5,157 nucleotides of DNA. It comes from an uncultured Prevotellaceae bacterium (GTDB lineage: Bacteria; Bacteroidota; Bacteroidia; Bacteroidales; Bacteroidaceae). Location: positions 1-5,157 of the forward strand of contig CAMPCG010000229.1 in NCBI GenBank assembly GCA_946644025.1. Direction: 5' to 3'. Shown here one piece after another: positions 1-5,157 of this stretch (position 1 is the first letter of the stretch; each line of letters starts with the position of its first letter). Both the position numbers and the translations under genes were made by a program. The notes under the pieces are model-generated. The model saw only the letters and a list, made by a program, of their open reading frames with translations. It ran no database searches and was not told the DNA's origin.

Positions 1-3000
1 GCCAGCAGCCCGGCGACGAACCGGAGCCCACCACCTCCACCTTCCGCGACATCAAGCTCGACCTGACGCAACACCCCGAAGTGCTGACCGGGAACGACGT
101 GCTCATCACCGTGGCTGAGGACGGCACCATCGGCACGACCGAGAATGAAGAGGAGGCTGCTGCTGCCGTCTGCGGTAATGTGCATAGCTATGGCAGCTCG
201 AACTTCACGGCTATTGTGCCTGTGGAGGGTACGGTCAAGATAACCTACGCCACCCACGACTACGGCAACGACATCACCGTGACCGACGACAACGGCAACG
301 AGGTGGCCAAGCTGAACACCAAGGGCGCCAAGTGGATGAACGACCACAGCAACGTGGCAGTGGCCTACTACCGCACAAACGAGCCCACCACGCTGCACTT
401 CAGCAATGCTAACTACAACCCCTACTTCGCCGTGGAGGCCATCGACCCCGCTGACATCCCCGCCGAGGTGACCAAGTACACCGTGACCTTCGCCGCCGGC
501 GAGGCTGACGGTGTGGCCCCCGCCCCCGTCGAGGTGGAGGCCGGCAGCAAGATTACTGCTCCGAAGAACTACACGCTCTATGCCGCCGACAAGACCCTGA
601 CGGGCTGGAGCGACGGCACGACGACCTACGCCGTGGGTGAGGAGATTACTCCCACCGCCGACATGACGCTGACCGCCCAGTACACCCCGAACGAGGTGAG
701 CCTGGCCGACCGCACCGAGGCCGTGACCATCAGCTGCGACCTGAGCGGCTATAACGACGCGCCGAAGTACAACTTCCAGAACAACACGGGCATCATCGTC
801 ACCCAGGCCACCGTAGGCGGCAAGGCCATCGACGTGCGCATTGACGTAGATGCCACCAGCGGCAAGTTTGCCCACAACGGCAGCGGCTGGCACCAGGTGA
901 ACACAGGCACGAAGGTGAGCGTGCCCTCGTGCAAGGGAGCCACCTTCAGCGTGAAGACCTATCAGAACGCCAACGCCCTGAAGTTCGGCGAGACGGCTGC
1001 CACGGCCGAAGCCGACCCCGCTACCTACACCGCCACGGCCGACGACGCGGCACTGGTCATCGAGCAGACCGCCAACGGCTACTGGAACCAGCTGACCATC
1101 ACCCTGCCCGTGGTGGAAGGTGAAGAGCCTGGTGACGAGCCTGGCGACGAACCCGTTGCCCAGGACATTACCGCTACATGGGACTATGCTAATGCCGACG
1201 TCATGAGCGAGACCATGGCACTCTCCGGCACGACGACCCCCGGCGAAGTGAACTCCGTGGAGCAGACGCTGAAGATGACCGTAGAGGCCAACAGCGCAAC
1301 CTTCCGCAACAACGGCAACAACATTCAGGTACGCACAGGTGCCGTCTTTAAGATTCCCGTCAGGAACGTTGGCGACCTGGTGTTCGTTTCCGGCTATCCC
1401 GGCTATTCCAAGTATGCCATTGGCAACAACACCGACGAACTGACTGGTGACAACGAGTACAAGGCAAAGAACAGCGACGCCCAGCAGGGCTACGTAGCCG
1501 TCACCTCTCTGGACAATAACAACTACTATTATAAGATTTCCGTCACTCAGTACGCCCCGAAGGAGCCTACCACGCTCGACAACGAGGCTGCAACGGCTAC
1601 CTTCCCCTTCAACCTGGGTACCGAGGGCCAGACCGCTACGTTCAGCAAGCCTGACTACTGGCTGACCAGCAAGGTGACACTGGGCAGTAACCTGTTCATC
1701 AAGGGCATGGATGCTAAGCAGCAGGGACAGACCGTCGTACAGACCAACGGAAAGGAGACCGCTGCCGGCGAGACCAACGCCATCCGCTTCCTCATTCAGC
1801 CTAAGTTCGGCTTCACCTTCACCCCGACCAAGGTGTCGCTGAAGGCTGCCAAGTACGGTACTGACAATGGTACCATCGACATCTCTTGGCAGAACGCCGA
1901 CAACACCACCGTTTCACTGAAGACGGGTCAGGCTGTGACTCGTGACGCGGCTACTAAATACGAGTTCGACGTTACCGGAGCAACACCGGGCGAGGGCATC
2001 TGCGGCATAGTGGTTAACCTCTACGGACTGCAGGAAGGTAAGAACTTCGGACTGTCTGACATCATCATCGAGGGTACGCTCAACGGTACAGAGAAGGACG
2101 TTCCCGTACTGGAGTCGTTCAAGATTAACGGCACGACCTACCTGGTAGAGGACGTGTTCGGCACCGACTATGAGGCAACACTCGAACTGTCGAAGACCGA
2201 GCAGATGGTCAATGCCAACAACCCGCTGACTGACCTGACCGCCATCAACGGTGAGATTGGCGAGGTCACCTACGAGGGCAATGACACCGAGTGCACCGTA
2301 ACCATACCGATGACGGCTGCCGACGTAGCACTCAACTACGTGCTCAACGTAGTGCAGAAGCCCGACTTCACCCTGACTTACCTCGACACCGACGGCACCC
2401 AGATGGGCACGCAGAAGGTGGAGAAGGATGCTGCCATCACCGAGTTCGCCGTTGACTTCAACGAGGCCAAGGCCGACGAGGGCTACAAGGTTCGCGGCTG
2501 GTTCGTCAAGGAGAGCGGCGGCCGTAAGTTCACCGTCAACGACATCATCACGGCCGACACCAAGCTGTATGCCGTAGCAACGGAGATTGAGAAGTCAAGC
2601 GAATATAAGAAATATACCTTTGCCCTGAATGACCAGTACTTCTATGCTGAGGACCACGAGGCATTCTGCCCGCACGATGACGCAAAGTGTAAGTTCCACG
2701 ACACCACCCACGGCTGGTCATTCTATAATGGCGACAAGGTGGATCTGCTCGTAGGCCCGAAGGCCACCGTCTCTATCGCTCTCTGCCAGTATGGCAAAGG
2801 CACCAACATTCTCATTAAGAATGCTGCCGGCGAGACACTGGCTACGCTCGACGGCATTTCAACCACCGACGGCGATGTGGTAGCCTACAACTACGAAGGC
2901 GAGGCAGGCACGCTGACCATGGAAATGGCAGCTACCGGCGAGGCTTACATACACTACGTGAAGATTGTGAACACCACGACGACCAACTACGCAAGCGAAG

Positions 3001-4343
3001 GCAACTGGTACTTCGTGAAGCCTGGCGACGCCAGCAGCCTGATTGACGCGATTGACGCCGTCAACGGTCAGAACGCTTCCAAGGAGGCTGAGCGCTCCTT
3101 CATCTTCATTCCGAACGGCACCTATGACCTGGGCACCACCTGCCTCACCAACGTCAGTGGACACAACATCTCACTCATCGGTGAGTCGATGGAGGGTGTC
3201 ATCATCAAGAACAAGCCCGAGGCTGAAGGCATTGGCGTAACAGCCACCATCCTGAACACAGGTACGAACAACTACTTCCAGGATCTGACCCTGCAGAACG
3301 AGTGGGATTACTACGGCATTGCCGGCGACGGACGCGCCGTCTGTCTGCAGGACAAGGGTTCGAACACCATCTGCAAGAACGTCACCCTGCTGTCGCATCA
3401 GGACACCTACTACACCAACAACCAGGACGGTAAGTACTACTGGGAGACCTCTGACATTCACGGAACCGTTGACTTCATCTGCGGCGAGGGCACCCTCTTC
3501 GTCAACAAGTCAACACTGACAGTCGAGAAACGTACTGCCGCTGGTTCGGGCGAATGCACCATCACGGCTCCGTCAACCAAGGCAGGCAACGAGTACGGCT
3601 ACGTGTTCAGCGACTGTAAGATTGAGAACAATGCCGAGAAGTACAACTACGGACGTGCCTGGAACAACGCTCCACGCTGTGCTTACATCAACACCACGGT
3701 TAACGACGACAAGCTGAATGCCAGCCGCTGGACGCTGAAGGGCATGAACCAGTATCCTGCCACGGCATTTGTGGAGTACAACACGATGGACGAGGACGGC
3801 AACGTCGTTTCACCTGACAGCTACATCGTGACCTTCACCGCCGGCAAGAGCGACGCCACCAATCCTGACTTTGAAACCATCCTGAGCGAGGAACAGGCTG
3901 CTGCCTTTGCACTCGACAAGGTATTCACCGACTGGACACCCGCAGAACTGGCTAAGCAGGTGGAGACCGACCCGAAGGCTGAGCTGGAGGACGGCACCAT
4001 CACTTGGACAGCCGTTGACGGTGCAACAGTATATGCCATCTACGACGGTGAGATGCTGCTGGGCCTCGTCTTCAACGGAACCTCATTCGATGTTTCCGAC
4101 ACGCAGGGCGCTCCGAGTCTGGATGAAGAAGTCACCGACAACACCACTACCTACACCATCCGCGTTGGTAACATCATGGGCGGACTGAGCGAGGACTTCC
4201 CCGTCACCAAGACCACGGGCATCCGTCAGCTAACACCCAACACCCAACAGCCTGCAACCATCTACGACCTGCAGGGCCGTCGCGTCAACACCACGACCAA
4301 GGGTGTCTATATCATCAATGGCAAGAAGGTGGTTGTGAAGTAA
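1..4343 (+). CDS. Large modular secreted pectin methylesterase (CE8), 5'-truncated
   Basis: The frame is open from base 3 to the TAA at 4341-4343, so at least 1,446 residues are present and the start lies upstream; the GTG at 81 is only an internal valine. Residues here are numbered from that codon. CE8 enzymes hydrolyse methyl esters of homogalacturonan, giving methanol and pectate. Visible modules: beta-sandwich A1 (to ~122), Listeria-Bacteroides repeat (132-201), related sandwiches B (~211-345) and C (~359-492) joined by a PGDEP linker, unassigned beta-rich region (~499-760), second repeat-like module (~763-835), sandwich A2 (~840-965), CE8 domain (~975-1240), fibronectin-like module (~1303-1373) and a sorting-type tail (1378-1420). 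CE8 landmarks are HQDTYY (Q1107, D1108), VDFICG (D1131) and YGRAW (R1192, W1194). Arginine 1085 replaces the usual QAVAL glutamine. Typical CE8 enzymes have roughly 300-600 residues, so this one is unusually long. The family call is firm; activity and the non-catalytic module roles are inferred. Confidence 0.9.
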   Translation, partial: QQPGDEPEPTTSTFRDIKLDLTQHPEVLTGNDVLITVAEDGTIGTTENEEEAAAAVCGNVHSYGSSNFTAIVPVEGTVKITYATHDYGNDITVTDDNGNEVAKLNTKGAKWMNDHSNVAVAYYRTNEPTTLHFSNANYNPYFAVEAIDPADIPAEVTKYTVTFAAGEADGVAPAPVEVEAGSKITAPKNYTLYAADKTLTGWSDGTTTYAVGEEITPTADMTLTAQYTPNEVSLADRTEAVTISCDLSGYNDAPKYNFQNNTGIIVTQATVGGKAIDVRIDVDATSGKFAHNGSGWHQVNTGTKVSVPSCKGATFSVKTYQNANALKFGETAATAEADPATYTATADDAALVIEQTANGYWNQLTITLPVVEGEEPGDEPGDEPVAQDITATWDYANADVMSETMALSGTTTPGEVNSVEQTLKMTVEANSATFRNNGNNIQVRTGAVFKIPVRNVGDLVFVSGYPGYSKYAIGNNTDELTGDNEYKAKNSDAQQGYVAVTSLDNNNYYYKISVTQYAPKEPTTLDNEAATATFPFNLGTEGQTATFSKPDYWLTSKVTLGSNLFIKGMDAKQQGQTVVQTNGKETAAGETNAIRFLIQPKFGFTFTPTKVSLKAAKYGTDNGTIDISWQNADNTTVSLKTGQAVTRDAATKYEFDVTGATPGEGICGIVVNLYGLQEGKNFGLSDIIIEGTLNGTEKDVPVLESFKINGTTYLVEDVFGTDYEATLELSKTEQMVNANNPLTDLTAINGEIGEVTYEGNDTECTVTIPMTAADVALNYVLNVVQKPDFTLTYLDTDGTQMGTQKVEKDAAITEFAVDFNEAKADEGYKVRGWFVKESGGRKFTVNDIITADTKLYAVATEIEKSSEYKKYTFALNDQYFYAEDHEAFCPHDDAKCKFHDTTHGWSFYNGDKVDLLVGPKATVSIALCQYGKGTNILIKNAAGETLATLDGISTTDGDVVAYNYEGEAGTLTMEMAATGEAYIHYVKIVNTTTTNYASEGNWYFVKPGDASSLIDAIDAVNGQNASKEAERSFIFIPNGTYDLGTTCLTNVSGHNISLIGESMEGVIIKNKPEAEGIGVTATILNTGTNNYFQDLTLQNEWDYYGIAGDGRAVCLQDKGSNTICKNVTLLSHQDTYYTNNQDGKYYWETSDIHGTVDFICGEGTLFVNKSTLTVEKRTAAGSGECTITAPSTKAGNEYGYVFSDCKIENNAEKYNYGRAWNNAPRCAYINTTVNDDKLNASRWTLKGMNQYPATAFVEYNTMDEDGNVVSPDSYIVTFTAGKSDATNPDFETILSEEQAAAFALDKVFTDWTPAELAKQVETDPKAELEDGTITWTAVDGATVYAIYDGEMLLGLVFNGTSFDVSDTQGAPSLDEEVTDNTTTYTIRVGNIMGGLSEDFPVTKTTGIRQLTPNTQQPATIYDLQGRRVNTTTKGVYIINGKKVVVK
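474..683 (+). other. Listeria-Bacteroides (InlB/Flg_new-type) repeat module 1
   Basis: Residues 132-201 follow the pattern of this small beta-grasp-like extracellular repeat: a YTVTF opening strand, a VEVEAGSKI segment, a central LTGWSDG with the conserved Gly-Trp, then a YAVGEEI turn and a closing MTLTAQY strand. Such repeats are common in surface and secreted proteins of Bacteroidota and Firmicutes, where they usually act as spacers or binding modules. The role here is inferred; no ligand residues can be identified. Confidence 0.75.
711..1484 (+). other. Pair of related beta-sandwich modules (B and C) in the esterase
   Basis: Residues ~211-345 and ~359-468 (possibly to ~492) appear to be diverged copies of one module. 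IDVDATSGKFAHNG (254-267) lines up with MTVEANSATFRNNG (399-412), each followed by a QV..G segment and a basic-to-hydrophobic strand (KVSVPSCKGATFSV against VFKIPVRNVGDLVFV). Both end with an aromatic-rich strand (ANGYWNQLTI against NNNYYYKISV, the latter at 479-488). The tryptophan and tyrosines in these strands would suit carbohydrate binding, but I cannot assign a named CBM family. The homology is judged by eye. Confidence 0.55.
1122..1157 (+). repeat. Tandem 12-bp repeat encoding a PGDEP linker
   Basis: Two 12-bp units, GAGCCTGGTGAC and GAGCCTGGCGAC, are followed by a partial GAACCC and encode E-PGDEPGDEP between modules B and C. Another copy of the linker, PGDEPEP, is encoded at about bases 9-29, just before module A1. 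Proline- and acid-rich linkers of this kind are typical flexible hinges between domains of secreted Bacteroidota enzymes. The second copy implies that a further domain lies upstream of the window. Confidence 0.8.
2367..2585 (+). other. Listeria-Bacteroides-like repeat module 2
   Basis: Residues 763-835 have the layout of the first repeat: FTLTYLDTDG opening strand, QKVEKDAAI segment, YKVRGWFVKESGG with the conserved Gly-Trp, FTVNDIITADTKLYAVAT closing strands. It joins the unassigned beta-rich region to the second A-type sandwich and probably acts as a spacer. It is somewhat more diverged than module 1. Confidence 0.7.
3003..3800 (+). other. CE8 pectin methylesterase catalytic domain
   Basis: Residues ~975-1240 match the right-handed beta-helix of CE8. 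Landmarks in order: FIFIPNGTYDLG (the usual GxYxE turn without its Glu), ISLIGES, GRAVCLQ (R1085), LLSHQDTYY (Q1107 and D1108, the proton donor), GTVDFICG (D1131, the nucleophile) and YNYGRAWNN (R1192 and W1194, substrate and nucleophile contacts). From established plant numbering these correspond to Q113, Q135, D136, D157, R225 and W227. The 22-residue gap between positions 113 and 135 is kept exactly, so the Q113-to-Arg change is unlikely to be an alignment error. Both catalytic aspartates, Q135, the arginine and the tryptophan are kept, so an active enzyme is likely. Confidence 0.92.
4212..4340 (+). other. C-terminal sorting-type tail of the esterase
   Basis: Residues 1378-1420 start with TTGIRQL, followed by a short polar linker and then IYDLQGRRVN and KGVYIINGKKVVVK up to the stop. 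This layout resembles type A C-terminal domains of cargo of the type IX secretion system (Por), which direct export across the outer membrane and often surface anchoring. The match is by pattern only. Prevotella proteins carry this tail very often, so export through type IX is an inference. Confidence 0.6.
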
Positions 4344-4355
4344 TCTTTCTCTCAC

Positions 4356-4371
4356 CCTTATTATAATAAGG
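4356..4371. repeat. Perfect 16-bp palindrome after the esterase stop
   Basis: CCTTATTATAATAAGG equals its own reverse complement and begins 12 bp after the stop codon, just upstream of the terminator hairpin. As RNA it could form a weak 6-bp stem with a UAUA loop; as DNA it could be a site for a dimeric protein. No function can be chosen from sequence alone. Confidence 0.6.
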
Positions 4372-4443
4372 TATAAGCCCCATAGGCCGTAAGGTTTATG
4401 GGGCTTATTTCTCATAAGCCCTATATGCCCCATAGGCCCCATA
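4372..4443. repeat. Intergenic 9-bp repeat family, consensus CATADGCCC
   Basis: Three adjoining units, CATAAGCCC (4413-4421), TATATGCCC (4422-4430) and CATAGGCCC (4431-4439), are followed by a partial CATA (4440-4443). Two more units, TATAAGCCC and CATAGGCCG, lie at 4372-4389, and an inverted copy lies at 4397-4408. The inverted copy can pair with the upstream units (12 bp, perfect) or with 4414-4425 (12 bp with one G-U pair), so two hairpins compete. The array lies between the esterase stop and the susC-like promoter and has no coding potential that I believe. Confidence 0.7.
4373..4410 (+). terminator. Intrinsic terminator-like hairpin after the esterase gene
   Basis: ATAAGCCCCATA (4373-4384) pairs perfectly with TATGGGGCTTAT (4397-4408). 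The stem continues inward through two G-U and two C-G pairs to a GTAA (GNRA-type) tetraloop at 4389-4392, giving 16 pairs in all. It begins 29 bp after the stop codon. The following T-run is short (TTATTTCT), so termination may be imperfect or the hairpin may mainly protect the 3' end of the mRNA. Confidence 0.7.
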
Positions 4444-4459
4444 ACGTAAACGCTTACGT
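4444..4459. promoter_or_regulatory. Possible LacI-family-type operator upstream of the susC-like promoter
   Basis: ACGTAAACGCTTACGT is a near-palindrome with seven of eight symmetric pairs and a central CG. The core GTAAACGCTTAC has the form of known LacI/CcpA-family operators (TGWAANCGNTTWCA-like), although the outer bases differ. It ends about 23 bp upstream of the proposed -33 element. This is a pattern match only; no regulator gene is in the window. Confidence 0.35.
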
Positions 4460-4482
4460 AAAAAAAGAGCCCAGAACGTTTC

Positions 4483-4510
4483 TTGATTTAAATTAATTTG
4501 CTTAACTTTG
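4483..4510 (+). promoter_or_regulatory. Bacteroidota-type promoter of the susC-like gene
   Basis: TAACTTTG at 4503-4510 matches the Bacteroidota -7 consensus TAnnTTTG exactly. A TTG at 4483-4485, 17 bp upstream, can serve as the weaker -33 element. Transcription would begin near 4517, leaving a leader of about 30 nt that is A/T-rich (ATTAATTAAAAACTACTAATTT) and has no Shine-Dalgarno sequence, as is normal for this phylum. Confidence 0.75.
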
Positions 4511-4547
4511 CACAAATATTTTTTTATTAATTAAAAACTACTAATTT

Positions 4548-5157
4548 ATGTCTGGTAATTTAAAGAGTATTAAATTGGCGCTGATAGGGGCCTTCCTGTT
4601 CTTGGTAGGCAGCATTTCGGCGCAGACTGTCAAGGTGACAGTTACCGACGAGACTGGCGAACCCGTCATTGGCGCAAGCGTCATTGAGAAGGGCTCACAG
4701 AACGGAGGTATTACTGACATTGACGGTATTTTCAACATCACGTTGAAAGGTAGTAAGCAGATTGTGATTTCATACATCGGTATGAAGACACAGACTGTGG
4801 ATGGTAAGGGAAAGACAGCCATTGACGTAGTCCTGAAGGACGATGCCACGGGTCTGGAAGAAGTCGTGGTCATCGGTTACGGCTCGGTCCGCAAGAAGGA
4901 CATCACGGGTTCGGTAGCCACCGTCAACAGCGAGACGCTGCAGGCCGTGCCCGTAGCCAACGCTTCGGAGGCACTGACCGGTAAGCTGGCCGGTGTGCAG
5001 GTGACGACGACTGAAGGTTCGCCCGACGCCGACGTGAAGATTCGCGTGCGTGGCGGTGGTTCTATCACCCAGTCGAACGACCCGCTCTACATCGTCGATG
5101 GCTTCCCCGTTGACGGTATCAGCGACATTCCTGCCAACGACATCGAGGACATCACCG
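4548..5157 (+). CDS. SusC/RagA-family TonB-linked outer-membrane transporter, 3'-truncated
   Basis: SusC proteins are TonB-dependent outer-membrane barrels that import oligosaccharides with a surface SusD lipoprotein. The ATG at 4548 is chosen because an in-frame TAA lies at 4542-4544, the promoter is about 40 bp upstream and a signal peptide follows directly. Of the 203 visible residues, 1-25 form a signal peptide (basic start, hydrophobic LALIGAFLFLVG, SISA/Q cleavage). Residues 27-97 are a carboxypeptidase-regulatory-like beta-sandwich (VTVTDETGEPVIGASV, GGITDIDGIFNI, IVISYIGMKTQTV). LEEVVVIGYG at 103-112 is the TonB box region, followed by KKDITGSVATV. The plug starts near 115 and includes ALTGKLAGVQV, IRVRGGGSI and PLYIVDGFPV. 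The frame is intact and runs off the window; family members usually reach about 1,000 residues. There is no room for an N-terminal STN signalling domain, so it is an ordinary SusC, not an anti-sigma-coupled transducer. Its substrate is probably pectin-derived, judged only from the neighbour. Confidence 0.95.
   Translation, partial: MSGNLKSIKLALIGAFLFLVGSISAQTVKVTVTDETGEPVIGASVIEKGSQNGGITDIDGIFNITLKGSKQIVISYIGMKTQTVDGKGKTAIDVVLKDDATGLEEVVVIGYGSVRKKDITGSVATVNSETLQAVPVANASEALTGKLAGVQVTTTEGSPDADVKIRVRGGGSITQSNDPLYIVDGFPVDGISDIPANDIEDIT

Noticed and set aside
81..83. GTG at 81 as the start of the esterase gene
   Set aside because: The frame is open upstream to base 3 and encodes a linker and the first strand of module A1; there is no signal peptide or promoter here.
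474..683. Protein as an internalin-like adhesin, based on the Listeria-Bacteroides repeats
   Set aside because: There are no leucine-rich repeats, and the CE8 motifs are unmistakable; these repeats are also common spacers in Bacteroidota enzymes.
2859..3461. Long minus-strand open frames opposite the catalytic domain
   Set aside because: They are mirrors of a GC-rich, strongly coding + strand gene; their products are low-complexity and show no recognisable domain.
4232..4249. AACACCC heptamer repeat near the 3' end of the esterase gene
   Set aside because: Only about 2.5 copies in the polar linker before the sorting tail; a 7-bp change would break the frame, so it is unlikely to be functional.
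4230..4442. Minus-strand frame across the terminator and 9-bp repeats
   Set aside because: Its N-terminal part is only the translation of the repeat array, and the rest is antisense to the esterase tail.
4372..4443. Short repeats as a CRISPR array
   Set aside because: Units are 9 bp without unique spacers of normal length, and there are no cas genes.
4444..4466. Inverted repeat plus A-run as a second terminator
   Set aside because: On the + strand an A-run follows the stem, and on the - strand the T-run precedes it, so neither direction gives a stem followed by T residues.
4541..4873. 110-codon minus-strand frame opposite the susC-like gene
   Set aside because: It lies over the signal peptide and the conserved regulatory-like domain of a clear SusC homologue and shows no family features.

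Overview
The window looks like chromosomal DNA from a member of the Bacteroidota, most likely a Prevotella-type Bacteroidales. Four signs support this: a SusC/RagA-type TonB-linked outer-membrane protein start, a promoter with the Bacteroidota -7 form TAnnTTTG, an A/T-rich leader without a Shine-Dalgarno site, and a secreted enzyme ending in the YDLQGRRV...KGVYI.NGKKVVVK tail common in that group. The species cannot be named from this window. Coding DNA is fairly GC-rich and the intergenic region is AT-rich.

Bases 1-4343 are one open frame on the + strand. It is the 3' part of a very large modular extracellular protein: at least 1,446 residues are visible and the true N-terminus lies outside the window. 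In order it holds a beta-sandwich module, a Listeria-Bacteroides (InlB/Flg_new-type) repeat, two related beta-sandwich modules joined by a PGDEP linker, a further beta-rich region of unknown family, a second Listeria-Bacteroides-like repeat, a second copy of the first sandwich type, a carbohydrate esterase family 8 (pectin methylesterase) catalytic domain, a fibronectin-like module and a C-terminal sorting-type tail. One of the usual oxyanion-hole glutamines of CE8 is an arginine here.

Bases 4344-4547 are intergenic. They contain a 16-bp perfect palindrome, a strong hairpin (the likely terminator), a 9-bp repeat family whose copies can form rival hairpins, a 16-bp near-palindrome with a central CG that resembles a LacI-family operator, and a Bacteroidota promoter about 40 bp before the next gene.

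Bases 4548-5157 are the start of a SusC/RagA-like TonB-dependent transporter (203 codons visible, 3' end cut off). A secreted pectin methylesterase beside a SusC homologue suggests the edge of a polysaccharide utilisation locus for pectin: the esterase would remove methyl groups from homogalacturonan at or outside the cell surface, and the SusC (with an expected SusD just beyond the window) would import the oligosaccharides released by partner enzymes. The terminator and separate promoter suggest two transcription units. I see no RNA genes, mobile elements or CRISPR arrays, and no clearly new system. The most noteworthy points are the unusual architecture and substituted active-site residue of the esterase, and the structured intergenic repeats.
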